Positions 1 to 8,594 of a DNA stretch of 24,811 nt are shown in pieces (the stretch's first letter is position 1; each line of letters opens with the position of its first letter). The notes beneath the pieces were generated by a model, which saw only the letters and a list, made by a program, of their open reading frames with translations, searched no databases and was not told the DNA's origin. Location of the stretch: positions 1 through 24,811 of the forward strand of contig JAZRVU010000085.1 in NCBI GenBank assembly GCA_045599305.1, in the 5' to 3' direction. The DNA is from SIG588 sp045599305 (lineage in GTDB: Bacteria > Bacillota > Clostridia > Oscillospirales > Acutalibacteraceae). The translations under genes and the position numbers were made by a program.

Positions 1-1
1 C

Positions 2-511
2 GGCGGCTCAAACTCGGCGGGATTCTTCGCGGGATTTTTAGCGGACCCGGTGGACATCTACGGCGTGGAGCCTCTGGGCAGAGGCCCGGCCCTCGGCGAC
101 CACGCCGCCAGCCTCGCCTACGGTGAGGAGGGGGTCATGCACGGCTTCAACAGCATCATGCTGAAGGATAAAAACGGCGAGCCCGCCCCTGTCTATTCGG
201 TGGCCAGCGGTCTCGATTACCCCTCCTCCGGCCCGGAGCACGCCTTCTGGCGCGATCTCGGCCGCGTGAAATATGACGTGGTGGACGACAACGAGGCCAT
301 CGCCGCCTTCTACACCCTCTCCCGTCTGGAGGGCATCATCCCCGCGGTGGAGTCCAGCCACGCCGTCGCCTATGCCATCAAACTCGCAAAAGAGCGCGAC
401 CACGGCTCCATTCTGGTCAACCTCTCCGGCCGCGGCGACAAGGATATGGACTTCGTCATCGAAAAATACGGCTTCGGCGACGAATTCCTGGCTGAACACG
501 GTCTTCTGTGA
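2..511 (+). CDS. trpB: tryptophan synthase beta chain, C-terminal part (cut by window start)
   Basis: The beta subunit of tryptophan synthase joins indole and L-serine to give tryptophan using PLP, in a cytoplasmic alpha2beta2 complex. Only the last 169 codons are present. The reading frame is open from base 2 and begins with GGSNSAG, the glycine-rich loop that holds the PLP phosphate. It continues with the family-typical GVEPLGRG, the GVMHG segment, SGLDYPSSGPEH and EGIIPAVESSHA, and ends near the usual C-terminus with LVNLSGRGDKD. The catalytic lysine lies outside the window. The stop codon at 509-511 shares a base with the ribosome site of the next gene, so the SGNH hydrolase is probably read from the same mRNA. 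The rest of a trp operon would be expected to the left. Identification is very safe. Confidence 0.96.
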   Translation, partial: GGSNSAGFFAGFLADPVDIYGVEPLGRGPALGDHAASLAYGEEGVMHGFNSIMLKDKNGEPAPVYSVASGLDYPSSGPEHAFWRDLGRVKYDVVDDNEAIAAFYTLSRLEGIIPAVESSHAVAYAIKLAKERDHGSILVNLSGRGDKDMDFVIEKYGFGDEFLAEHGLL

Positions 512-523
512 GGAGGCGTGACC

Positions 524-1540
524 ATGGATTCCCACACTCCCGTTTGGGAAGGTTTCCTCGTCCGGGAAGAGACGGTCGTGTTCGTGGGCGAGCGTGACAC
601 CGCTCCCCTGCTCTTTGCCCCGACCGAGATCCTTTCGGTGACCGACTACGCCCGCGCTGTCACCTATCAGGCGGGCAAGGACTTCACCGTCACCCCGCAC
701 GGCCTCGCCCGCACGGACGGCTCCGCCGCGCCGTTCTGGGATCCGGCCGTGCTCTACGGCGCCGCGCCCAATCATCAATACACGGTACTGGAAAAGGCCG
801 ACGGCCGCTTCATCTATTTTTCCGGCTGCGCCTCCAACCCCTATCAACTGCGGGTGACCTACCGTCACGCCGACCGGTGGGACGGCTTTGTGCCGCCGGC
901 CACGCCCGGCAAACTGCCCGCCGCGCGGGCGGCACTGCAAAACGGCGGCACGCTTAAGATCGGCATACTGGGCGACAGCATCTCGGTGGGCTGCGGTTCC
1001 AGCCGCATTGAAAGCCTGCCGCCGCTCGAGCCGGGATACCCCGAGCGCTTCGCCGCCCGGCTGAAAGAGGCGTTCCCGGCGGCGGACATCTCTTTGGAAA
1101 ACGTTTCGGTTGGGGGCAAAAACTCCACATGGGGCATTGAGCGGGCAGACGAATTCACCGCCGCGCCTGATCTGGCAGTGATCGCCTTCGGCATGAACGA
1201 TTCCCTCACGCCGGACGAATTCGCGGCCAACATCACCGCCATCATCGGCCGTCTGCGCGCCGCCAACCCGGCGGTGGAATGTGTGCTGATGGCCACCATG
1301 CTGCCCAATGCCGAGGCTTTCAAGTGGTTCCACGGGCAGGACAAATATGAGGCTCCCCTGCAGGCACTCGCGGCGGATGATCCCTCTCTCGTCCTCTGCC
1401 CCATGACGTCGATGAGCGACGCGCTCTACCGGCGCGGCAAGCGGTTTTACGACATCAACTCCAACAACATCAACCACCCCAACGATTTCCTGCATCAGGT
1501 CTACGCCGACACCCTGTTCGCCGTCGTCTGTGACCGATAA
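524..1540 (+). CDS. SGNH/GDSL-family hydrolase (esterase-like), cytoplasmic
   Basis: A 338-residue two-domain protein. Residues 1 to about 135 look like a beta-rich accessory domain. From about residue 145 an SGNH hydrolase fold follows, with ILGDSIS (nucleophile Ser152), a block II glycine in SVGGKNS, FGMND (Asn225) and NHPND (His318). These are the four conserved SGNH blocks, so the enzyme should be active on an ester, probably of a sugar or glycan; the substrate cannot be read from sequence. No signal peptide is visible. A GTG at 518 is possible, but AGGAGG at 511-516 sits seven bases from the ATG at 524, which I prefer. The ribosome site touches the trpB stop, implying translational coupling with an unrelated pathway gene. 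A terminator follows immediately. Confidence 0.88.
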   Translation: MDSHTPVWEGFLVREETVVFVGERDTAPLLFAPTEILSVTDYARAVTYQAGKDFTVTPHGLARTDGSAAPFWDPAVLYGAAPNHQYTVLEKADGRFIYFSGCASNPYQLRVTYRHADRWDGFVPPATPGKLPAARAALQNGGTLKIGILGDSISVGCGSSRIESLPPLEPGYPERFAARLKEAFPAADISLENVSVGGKNSTWGIERADEFTAAPDLAVIAFGMNDSLTPDEFAANITAIIGRLRAANPAVECVLMATMLPNAEAFKWFHGQDKYEAPLQALAADDPSLVLCPMTSMSDALYRRGKRFYDINSNNINHPNDFLHQVYADTLFAVVCDR

Positions 1541-1575
1541 AAAGAAGAGCCGACGACTGTCGGCTCTTCTTTTTA
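1541..1575 (+). terminator. intrinsic terminator after the SGNH hydrolase gene
   Basis: An inverted repeat of 14 bases (AAAGAAGAGCCGAC and its complement) surrounds a GACT loop and runs into a T-rich tail at about 1569-1575. It starts right after the stop codon and should end the trpB-SGNH transcript. The A-rich left arm means it could also work on the other strand. Confidence 0.88.
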
Positions 1576-1584
1576 TCCCGCTGC

Positions 1585-1613
1585 TTGACATTTGCGGCCG
1601 GGGGTTATATAAT
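1585..1613 (+). promoter_or_regulatory. sigma-A-type promoter of the TetR gene
   Basis: TTGACA at 1585-1590 and TATAAT at 1608-1613 are separated by exactly 17 bases, a perfect match to the vegetative consensus. Transcription should begin near 1620, about 38 bases before the regulator's ATG. Confidence 0.9.
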
Positions 1614-1620
1614 AAAACAT

Positions 1621-1634
1621 ATGTTACATAACAT
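1621..1634. promoter_or_regulatory. candidate TetR operator (palindrome over the start point)
   Basis: ATGTTA-CA-TAACAT is a perfect 6+6 inverted repeat with a two-base centre. It lies directly after the -10 box and over the expected transcription start. This position is typical of autorepression by TetR-family proteins. Binding is inferred from position and symmetry only. Confidence 0.55.
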
Positions 1635-1657
1635 CAACAACGAAAGGTGAGAGCGCC

Positions 1658-2311
1658 ATGCCGCCGAAACCGAAATTCACAAAAGAGCAGATCATCGAAG
1701 CCGCCTTTGCCATCGTGCGGGAAAAGGGGATCGAAGCCATGGTGGCGCGGGAGGTCGGGCAGCGGCTGGGCACCTCGGCCACCCCCATCTTCACGCTGTG
1801 GAACAGCATGGACGAACTGCAGCAGGAGGTCATCGACCGCGCGTGGCAGCTCTTCGACGACTATCTGAGGGTGGCCGACGACTACGTCCCCGCCTTCAAA
1901 AAACGCGGGATGCAGTTGGTCCGCTTTGCCACCGAGGAGCCGCATCTCTTTCGCCTGCTTTTTCTCACAAGGCGGGATGCCCTTCCCTTTGACCAACTGA
2001 TGCAGCGCCGTCTGCACGGATTTGAAGAGGACGTCCGCGCCATTCGGGAGGAGTACCACATGGATGCGCAGGCGGCACAACACCTGTTCAACCAGATGTG
2101 GCTGCATGCCTATGGCATCTGTGTGCTGCAGGCCGACGGCATCTGTTCTCTCGCCGATCAGCAGGTCGCCACCCTGCTCGGAGAGATGTTTGCCGGTATG
2201 CTCGCTTTCTTCAAAAGCGGCGGCTCCCCGCTGACATCCGTGATCCCCGCCGAAAAAAGCTCCCCCGAAGGGCAGCGCATAGCCGGCACTATACCGCACC
2301 TTGCCGAATGA
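1658..2311 (+). CDS. TetR/AcrR-family transcriptional regulator
   Basis: A 217-residue protein with the TetR arrangement. An N-terminal helix-turn-helix occupies about residues 8-55 (KEQIIEAAFAIV, then REVGQRLGTSATPIF, then LWNSMDEL), followed by an all-helical ligand and dimerisation domain to about residue 190 and a loose Ser/Gly/Pro tail. It should bind DNA as a dimer and release it on ligand binding; the ligand is unknown. AAAGGTGA at 1643-1650 lies seven bases from the ATG, which fixes the start. The promoter and overlapping palindrome suggest self-repression. No efflux pump or enzyme lies divergently beside it; the neighbours are a terminated upstream gene and a convergent hydrolase, so its targets cannot be inferred from context. 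Confidence 0.88.
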   Translation: MPPKPKFTKEQIIEAAFAIVREKGIEAMVAREVGQRLGTSATPIFTLWNSMDELQQEVIDRAWQLFDDYLRVADDYVPAFKKRGMQLVRFATEEPHLFRLLFLTRRDALPFDQLMQRRLHGFEEDVRAIREEYHMDAQAAQHLFNQMWLHAYGICVLQADGICSLADQQVATLLGEMFAGMLAFFKSGGSPLTSVIPAEKSSPEGQRIAGTIPHLAE

Positions 2312-2318
2312 TCCGGAC

Positions 2319-2359
2319 AAAAAACACCTTTGTGCCATGTGGCACAAAGGTGTTTTTTT
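2319..2359. terminator. bidirectional terminator between convergent genes
   Basis: AAAAAACACCTTTGTGCCA and its complement form a roughly 19-base stem with a tiny loop, flanked by A6 on the left and T7 on the right. It lies between the TetR stop and the hydrolase stop at 2361, and should terminate from both sides. Confidence 0.92.
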
Positions 2360-2360
2360 G

Positions 2361-3068
2361 TCATTTCAGTGCGGCCTCGATCGCGGCGTAATACTGCTCC
2401 CACGCCTCGGGGGTAAGATCGCAGTGCCCCCGGCCGGGGACGGTCACCAGCCGGATATCCTGACCGGCCGCCTGCATGGCGGCCACAAAGGTTTCGGAAT
2501 GCTTTTGCAGGTTGACGGCGCGATCCTCTTCGCAATGGAACAGGCGATACGGGATGCGGGGCAGCGAGTCCGCCAGATGCAGCGGCGAGGCGGTCCTGAG
2601 CACCTCACCGATCGGCCCCTCCTCGTGATAGAACGCGTTGTAGAGGGTGCGGGGCAGGTCGGGACGTTCGGTGAAATGATAGGGCAGGTCGCACACCGGG
2701 CAGTTGGCCACGCAGGCGACCGGCGTGCGGGCGGCGTAGCGGCAATAGGTGATGGCCGCCAGCCCGCCCATGCTGCCGCCGGTGGAAACGACCGGCAGGT
2801 CGCCGTAGCGGGCGGTCAGCACCGCCACGATCTCGTCGGTGTAGCCCACCTGCTGCCGGTTCATCCAGCCCCACGGGTCGGTGTAGGGATACACAAGGAT
2901 GATGCCCCGCTGCGCCAGCTCGCGGGCGATCTCCGGATCCTCCCCATAGATGGTGGTACCGTTCAGTCCGTAAAAGGACAGCACGATCCCGCGGGGCGGC
3001 TTCCGGCAGATCGCGTCATTGGAATAGGCGAACTGCCGCAGGGTCTCATAGGTCATGAGTTTTTCCAT
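2361..3068 (-). CDS. alpha/beta hydrolase (prolyl-oligopeptidase-like esterase/peptidase fold)
   Basis: A 235-residue cytoplasmic protein with a single alpha/beta-hydrolase domain. The nucleophile elbow is STGGSMGG with Ser99. The probable acid is Asp182 in CEEDRAVN and the base His215 in GRGHCD, all in the expected order. An early FYGLNGT segment probably supplies the oxyanion hole. The substrate is unknown. A GTG nine bases upstream is open, but AAGGGG at 3077-3082 is eight bases from the ATG at 3068, so I use the ATG. The ribosome site overlaps the polC stop codon, so this gene is the last member of the large pyrH-to-polC operon. That position is probably lineage-specific rather than functional. 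Confidence 0.85.
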   Translation of the reverse strand: MEKLMTYETLRQFAYSNDAICRKPPRGIVLSFYGLNGTTIYGEDPEIARELAQRGIILVYPYTDPWGWMNRQQVGYTDEIVAVLTARYGDLPVVSTGGSMGGLAAITYCRYAARTPVACVANCPVCDLPYHFTERPDLPRTLYNAFYHEEGPIGEVLRTASPLHLADSLPRIPYRLFHCEEDRAVNLQKHSETFVAAMQAAGQDIRLVTVPGRGHCDLTPEAWEQYYAAIEAALK

Positions 3069-3080
3069 CGCACGCACCCC

Positions 3081-6000
3081 TTAGAAGAAACTGATCTGGC
3101 TCGTCTGCGGCAGATCGCCGAAGGCGCCCATCTGATTGAGCGTTTCCATCAGCGTCTTAGAGAGGCCGCTGCGGCTTTGCACATCGTCCTGCGAGAGGAA
3201 GTCGCCCTCGTCGCGCGCCGTCATCAGCGATTCGGCAGCCGCGCCGCCCAGCCCTTTCACCGCGCTGAAGGGCAGGCGCACACGCCCGTCCTCCAGCAGG
3301 AACTTGTGGGCGTGGGACTTATACACATTCACCGGCAGGAACTCCACGCCGCGCAGCATGGCCTCATACACCACGTGCAGGCTGTCCGCCTGATCCTGTT
3401 CTTTCTGACTGGCCTCGCGGCCGCGGGCACGGATGTCGTCCATCAGCGCCTTCACCGCCTGCGGCCCGGCCAGCACCGGCTCGGCGTCGAAATCCTCGCC
3501 GCGCCCGGTGAAATAGGCCGCATAGTAGGCCGCGGGATGATAGACCTTGTACCACGCCACCCGCAGTGCGGCAATGACGTAGGCGGCGGCGTGCGCTTTG
3601 GGGAACATATACATGATCTTGGTGCAGGAATCGATGTACCATTCCTCCACCTTGTGCTCCCGCATGGCGGCGACCATTTCTTCCCATTCGGCGGGCTTGA
3701 TCTTGCCCTTGGCCACCATGCCCTTACGCACCCGCTCCATGATGGTGAAGGCCATCTTCGGCTCAAGACCCTTGTGCATCAGGTAGGTCATGATGCCGTC
3801 ACGGGTACCGATGACCTCGGAAATGGTGCAGGTGCCGTTGTGGATCAGATCCTGTGCGTTGCCCAGCCACACGTCGGTGCCGTGGGAGAGGCCGGAGATC
3901 TGCAGCAGGTCGGCAAAGTTTTTGGGCTTACATTCCATCAGCATCTGCCGCACGAAGTTGGTGCCCATTTCGGGGATGGACAGGGTGCCGTTCTCGCACC
4001 CCAGTTCCTCCGCCGTCACCCCCAGCGCCGCCGGCGAGGTGAAGAGCGAATACACCTTCGGGTCGGACATGGAGACCTCCATCACGGGGATGCCGGTGTA
4101 CTCCTCCAGATACCGGTAAATGGTGGGGATCACGTGACCCAGTTCATCCAGCTTCAGGATGGTATCGTGCATGGAGGTGAAATCGAAGTGGGTGGTGATG
4201 ATGTCGGACTTGGGGTCGTCGGCCGGATGCTGCACGGGGCAGAAATCCTCCACCTCATATTCATCCGGGATGACGACCATGCCGCCGGGGTGCTGACCGG
4301 TGGTGCGCTTGATGCCGGTACAGCCGATGGCCAGCCGCTCCAGTTCGGCGTTACTGTAGTGCAGACCCCGCTCCTCGGCGTACTTTTTCACATAGCCGAA
4401 GGCGGTCTTATCCGCCACGCTGGAGACGATACCGGCCTTGAACACATGGTCCCGGCCGAAGAGTTCTTCCGTGTAGCGGTGGGCATTGGACTGGTATTCG
4501 CTCGCGAAGTTTAAGTCGATATCCGGCTCCTTGTCGCCGTCAAAGCCCAAAAACGTCTCGAACGGGATCTCGTGTCCGTCGCGGCCGAGCGGCTCGCCGC
4601 AGACGGGGCAGTTCTTATCCGGCAGGTCGAAGCCGGAGCCGACCTCGCCGTTGAGGAAAAATTCCGAGTGCTTGCACTTTTTGCATATGTAGTGCGGCGG
4701 CAGCGGGTTGACCTCCGAAATGCCGGCCATACTGGCCACGAAGGAGGAACCCACCGATCCACGCGAGCCGACCAGATAGCCGTGGTCGACGGAGTTTTTC
4801 ACCAGTTTCTGCGCGATCATATACAGCACGGCGAATCCGTGCTTGATGATGGAGTCGAGTTCGCGCGCCAGCCGGGCGGAGACGACTTCCGGCAGCGGGT
4901 CGCCGTACACCTCTTTGGCGTGCGACCAGCACAGTTCCTGCAGTTCCTCATCCGCGCCGTCCATGTGCGGGGTGTAGGTGCCCTTGGGAATGGGGCGCAC
5001 CGGCTCGATGCTGTCGGCGATCATGCGGGGGTTCTCCACCACCACCTCATAGGCCTTCTCCTCACCGAGATAGGCGAATTCCGCCAGCATTTCCTCGGTG
5101 TTGCGGAAATAGAGCGGCGGCTGCTCATCGGCATCGGGATACCCCTGCCCGGCCTGCAGGATGCGGCGGTAGATCTCGTCGTCGGCATCCATGAAATGCA
5201 CGTCACAGGTGGCGCAGACGGGGATATTCAGTTTCTCGCCCAGCCGCACGATGGTGCGGTTGAATTCCCGCAGCTGCTCCTCATTCTGGAAGCGCGGGGG
5301 GATCGTCTCCACCACATTGCCCTCTTTGTCCCGCTTGATGGTGGGGCGCAGCAGAAACGCGTTGTTGCCGATGGGCTGGATCTCCAGAAAATCGTGGAAT
5401 TTCGCGATATCGCACAGCTCGCCCCACGGCTTGCCGTCGATGATGGCGTGGAACAGTTCGCCCGCCTCGCAGGCACTGCCGAGGATCAGCCCCTCGCGGT
5501 GCTTCATCAGCATACTGCGGGTGATGCGAGGCTTGCGGTAGAAATTCTCGGTATGCGACCACGAAACCAGTTTGTAGAGATTTTTCAGCCCCACCTGGTT
5601 TTTGACCAGAATGATGAGGTGATAGGGCGGAGCCTTTTTATCCTCCAGATGCTCGTTGATTTCCTCCAGGCGGCGCACTCCGCGCAGATTGCGCAGGTCG
5701 GTGAGCATGCAGAGATAGATCTCGCCGAGCATCCGGGCATCGTCCGCGGCGCGGTGGTGGTTGAAATCGCCCAGATGCAGGTGTTCCGCCACCGTGTCCA
5801 GCTTGTGCTTTTTCAGTTCGGGATAGAGCGCGCGGGCAAGCGGCAGGGTGTCCACCGCGCCGTATTCGCAGGGCAGACCGCAGCGGTCTGCCGCCCGGCG
5901 CAGAAAGCCGGTATCAAACGCGGCATTGTGCGCCACCAGCACCCTGGTGTCGCCGCAGAAGGCGTAAAACGCCGCCAACGCGTCCGCCTCTGCTGGAGCC

Positions 6001-7508
6001 GCGGCCACCATCTCGTCGGTGATGCCGGTCAGCTCGGTGATCTTCGGCGGGATGGGACGTTCGGGGTTGACAAAGGTGTCGAATTCCTCCACGATCGCCC
6101 CCTCGTGCAGACGCACGGCGCCGATCTCGGTGATGCGGTCCTGCGCAGAGGAGAGGCCGGTGGTCTCTAGGTCGAAGACGATCACGTCGTCCGACAGATC
6201 ACCCGTCACGCCCGGCTCCACCGCGCCGGCACAGTCGTTCACATAATAGGCCTCGGTGCCGTAGAGGATCTTGATCTCCTTGCCCTTTTTGGCCAGATCC
6301 TCCGACAGATACATGGCGTCGGGGAACGCCTGCACCACGCCGTGGTCGGTGATGGCCACCGCGGGATGTCCCCAGTCCACGGCGCGCTTGACCAGATCGG
6401 TCGCCTCGGTCACCGCGTCCATCTGGGACATCTTGGTGTGCATATGCAGCTCCACCCGCTTGACGGGCGCGTTATCCCGCTTTTTGAACTTGGCCAGCAT
6501 GGCCAGTGCGCGCGGGCGGATCTGATTGTCCTTGGCGTATTCGTTGTAATCATACGGGCCGGTGAGCAGCACGCACATACCCGGCTTTAACGCCTCCAGC
6601 ACCGCCATTTTGTCCTTGTCCCGCCGGTGATCGGCGCGGAAACTGGCGGTGATGGAATTGGTCTTGTCCGACAGATAGACGGTATACCGCGTACTGCTGC
6701 CGTCGCGGCTCACACGCGGCTCGTCGATCTTGAAGATCTCGCCCCACACCGTCACCACGCTGCCGTCCGGCTCCAGCCGGGACATCGGCGTCGGCCGGTC
6801 GCCGGAGGGAGAGCCGAACATATAGTTGGCGGTCTCCAGATAGACCGGCAGTCCGTCAGCCGGGGGCACGTCGGGATTTTGCGGATCGAGCGGGATGGGG
6901 TTGGCGGGGTCGTGCTGTTCTGCCTGCTTCTGCGCCCGCTGCCGTTGCTCCTCCCGCTGTGCGGCCGCGGCGGCCGCCGCCTCCTGCTCCGCCTGCTCCA
7001 TCAGCGCATGAAAATACTCGCTGTCCATATCCAGCGCGTCGTCGCCGTCAAAGGCCACCTGCACACGGCGCCCGAAGACCTCGCCGATCACTTCAGCCAT
7101 CAGGCGGTCGATCCCCATGGCCAGCAGCACCTCCCGCCCGCCGTTGGGCAGCGAGACGGTGAACACGTCCCCCTCCACACGGCAGGCGGCGCCTTCGAAA
7201 TTGCCGTTGACAGCGGTGTGCCGCTCGTGAAGCATGGCGATGAGCATGGGAAAATGTGCCTCGCCCAATTCCTCGGCGGGGTATTGCGGCATCACGGTGG
7301 CCGACACCTGCAGCGCGGACGCGATCTCGCCCGCCGCACTGCGGCAGGCGATCCATGTGACAGGGCGCACGGGTGCCACCGTGACCGTCATCCGGCGCTG
7401 TGCCGTATTCATTTTGATGCCGAGCACCGGTGCATCGCCCAGCATGGCCAGAGCCGGCCGGTCGTGTACCTGTCCTTCGAACATTTCGCCAAAAAGCGGC
7501 GCATCCAT
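3081..7508 (-). CDS. polC: DNA polymerase III alpha subunit, Gram-positive PolC type
   Basis: The 1475-residue replicative polymerase of low-GC Gram-positive bacteria, with built-in 3'-5' proofreading. In order: an N-terminal domain to about residue 160; an Ala/Gln/Glu-rich linker near 165-205; an OB fold near 245-345 (VWGEIFKIDEPRVSRDG); the PHP domain from about 352 (VELHMHTKMSQMDA); a DnaQ-like exonuclease inserted from about 440 (VIVFDLETTGLS); the rest of PHP; then the polymerase core with a four-cysteine zinc site (ICKKCKHSE and NCPVCGEP, near 940-980) and the catalytic aspartates in PDIDLNF near 995. The C-terminus ends in QTSQISFF. It is slightly longer than the usual 1430-1440 residues, mainly through the linker. 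It starts 26 bases after ispG. Confidence 0.98.
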   Translation of the reverse strand: MDAPLFGEMFEGQVHDRPALAMLGDAPVLGIKMNTAQRRMTVTVAPVRPVTWIACRSAAGEIASALQVSATVMPQYPAEELGEAHFPMLIAMLHERHTAVNGNFEGAACRVEGDVFTVSLPNGGREVLLAMGIDRLMAEVIGEVFGRRVQVAFDGDDALDMDSEYFHALMEQAEQEAAAAAAAQREEQRQRAQKQAEQHDPANPIPLDPQNPDVPPADGLPVYLETANYMFGSPSGDRPTPMSRLEPDGSVVTVWGEIFKIDEPRVSRDGSSTRYTVYLSDKTNSITASFRADHRRDKDKMAVLEALKPGMCVLLTGPYDYNEYAKDNQIRPRALAMLAKFKKRDNAPVKRVELHMHTKMSQMDAVTEATDLVKRAVDWGHPAVAITDHGVVQAFPDAMYLSEDLAKKGKEIKILYGTEAYYVNDCAGAVEPGVTGDLSDDVIVFDLETTGLSSAQDRITEIGAVRLHEGAIVEEFDTFVNPERPIPPKITELTGITDEMVAAAPAEADALAAFYAFCGDTRVLVAHNAAFDTGFLRRAADRCGLPCEYGAVDTLPLARALYPELKKHKLDTVAEHLHLGDFNHHRAADDARMLGEIYLCMLTDLRNLRGVRRLEEINEHLEDKKAPPYHLIILVKNQVGLKNLYKLVSWSHTENFYRKPRITRSMLMKHREGLILGSACEAGELFHAIIDGKPWGELCDIAKFHDFLEIQPIGNNAFLLRPTIKRDKEGNVVETIPPRFQNEEQLREFNRTIVRLGEKLNIPVCATCDVHFMDADDEIYRRILQAGQGYPDADEQPPLYFRNTEEMLAEFAYLGEEKAYEVVVENPRMIADSIEPVRPIPKGTYTPHMDGADEELQELCWSHAKEVYGDPLPEVVSARLARELDSIIKHGFAVLYMIAQKLVKNSVDHGYLVGSRGSVGSSFVASMAGISEVNPLPPHYICKKCKHSEFFLNGEVGSGFDLPDKNCPVCGEPLGRDGHEIPFETFLGFDGDKEPDIDLNFASEYQSNAHRYTEELFGRDHVFKAGIVSSVADKTAFGYVKKYAEERGLHYSNAELERLAIGCTGIKRTTGQHPGGMVVIPDEYEVEDFCPVQHPADDPKSDIITTHFDFTSMHDTILKLDELGHVIPTIYRYLEEYTGIPVMEVSMSDPKVYSLFTSPAALGVTAEELGCENGTLSIPEMGTNFVRQMLMECKPKNFADLLQISGLSHGTDVWLGNAQDLIHNGTCTISEVIGTRDGIMTYLMHKGLEPKMAFTIMERVRKGMVAKGKIKPAEWEEMVAAMREHKVEEWYIDSCTKIMYMFPKAHAAAYVIAALRVAWYKVYHPAAYYAAYFTGRGEDFDAEPVLAGPQAVKALMDDIRARGREASQKEQDQADSLHVVYEAMLRGVEFLPVNVYKSHAHKFLLEDGRVRLPFSAVKGLGGAAAESLMTARDEGDFLSQDDVQSRSGLSKTLMETLNQMGAFGDLPQTSQISFF

Positions 7509-7534
7509 AATTCTTTCCGTCCTTTATATGTTAC

Positions 7535-8590
7535 TCAACCGATCATCTGTTGGATCTCGCTCATCAGTTCTTCCACCGCATCCGCCTCCGGCACGGTGCG
7601 CAGCACTTCACCTTTTTTGAAGATGGCCACCTTGCCGTGACCGCCCGCAAGGCCGATATCCGCCTCGCGCGCCTCGCCGGGGCCGTTGACCACGCACCCC
7701 ATCACCGCCACCGTCAGCGGCACCTTCACCGCGCGCAGGCGCTCCTCGACCTGCCCGGCGATGCCGATGAGGTCGATGGCGGTGCGCCCGCAGGTGGGGC
7801 AGGATATCAGGGTGGGCTGCTCATGCCGCAGTCCCAGTGCCGCCAGCAGATCGCGGCCGGCCAGCACCTCGCGCACCGGGTCGGCGGTGAGGGAAACGCG
7901 GATGGTGTCGCCGATGCCGTGCAGCAGCAGACTGCCGATCCCGGCGGCGGATTTCAAAAGTCCCATGCGCTCGGTGCCGGCCTCCGTCACCCCGACGTGC
8001 AGCGGATAATCGCAGCAGGCGGCGGTCAGTTCATAGGCGCGCACCATGGTGGGCACATCGGAGGATTTCATCGAGAGCACGATATCGCAAAAATCGCACT
8101 GCTCCAGCAGGCTCGCATGATAGAGCGCGCTGTCGCGCAGTGCCTCGGCGCAGGGGTGGCCGTATTTCTGCAAAATCTCTTTTTCGAGCGAGCCGCCGTT
8201 GACCCCGATGCGAATGGGGATGCCCCGCTCGCGGCAGGCCGCGGCCACCGCGCGGACATTCTCTTTCCCGCCGATGTTGCCGGGGTTGATACGGATCTTA
8301 TCCACCCCGGCGGCGGCCGCCTCCAGTGCCAATTTATGGTCGAAATGGATATCCGCCACGATCGGCACCGACACCGCCTCTTTGAGCGCGGGGATCAGCG
8401 CCACGGCCTCTTTATCCGGGATGGCGGCACGGATGATATCGCACCCCGCCGCCTCCAGCGCTTTAGCCTGTGCCACGCTGCCCGCGATATCGTGCGCGGG
8501 TACATTCAGCATCGACTGCACCGTCACCGCGGCACCGCCGCCGATGGCCACCCCGCCGGCGGCCACCTGCCGGCTCGTTCTGTTCGTCAT
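7535..8590 (-). CDS. ispG: 4-hydroxy-3-methylbut-2-en-1-yl diphosphate synthase (IspG/GcpE)
   Basis: IspG converts methylerythritol cyclodiphosphate to HMBPP, the penultimate step of the non-mevalonate isoprenoid pathway, using a [4Fe-4S] cluster. The 351-residue protein is the short two-domain bacterial form. It begins SRQVAAGGVAIGGGAAVTVQ, a typical TIM-barrel start, and contains DIHFDHKLALEA and KIRINPGNIG. The cluster ligands are the two cysteines of CPTCGRT near residues 264-267 and the one in GCVVNGPGEA near 298, with the conserved glutamate following. The start ATG lies four bases after the rseP stop, with GGGGTGA as ribosome site, so it is tightly coupled. With dxr two genes upstream, two steps of one pathway share the operon. 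Confidence 0.97.
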   Translation of the reverse strand: MTNRTSRQVAAGGVAIGGGAAVTVQSMLNVPAHDIAGSVAQAKALEAAGCDIIRAAIPDKEAVALIPALKEAVSVPIVADIHFDHKLALEAAAAGVDKIRINPGNIGGKENVRAVAAACRERGIPIRIGVNGGSLEKEILQKYGHPCAEALRDSALYHASLLEQCDFCDIVLSMKSSDVPTMVRAYELTAACCDYPLHVGVTEAGTERMGLLKSAAGIGSLLLHGIGDTIRVSLTADPVREVLAGRDLLAALGLRHEQPTLISCPTCGRTAIDLIGIAGQVEERLRAVKVPLTVAVMGCVVNGPGEAREADIGLAGGHGKVAIFKKGEVLRTVPEADAVEELMSEIQQMIG

Positions 8591-8594
8591 ATCG

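Noticed and set aside
38..1591. A 517-codon minus-strand frame opposite trpB and the SGNH hydrolase.
   Set aside because: Both plus-strand genes have family motifs and ribosome sites; the antisense frame has neither.
2301..4514. A 737-codon open frame on the plus strand opposite the hydrolase and the polC 3' part.
   Set aside because: It crosses a strong terminator and two convincing genes, and its His/Gly-rich translation has no recognisable domain. It is a shadow of GC-rich coding.
4572..6170. A 532-codon plus-strand frame opposite polC.
   Set aside because: It is entirely inside PolC, whose exonuclease, PHP and polymerase motifs are continuous.
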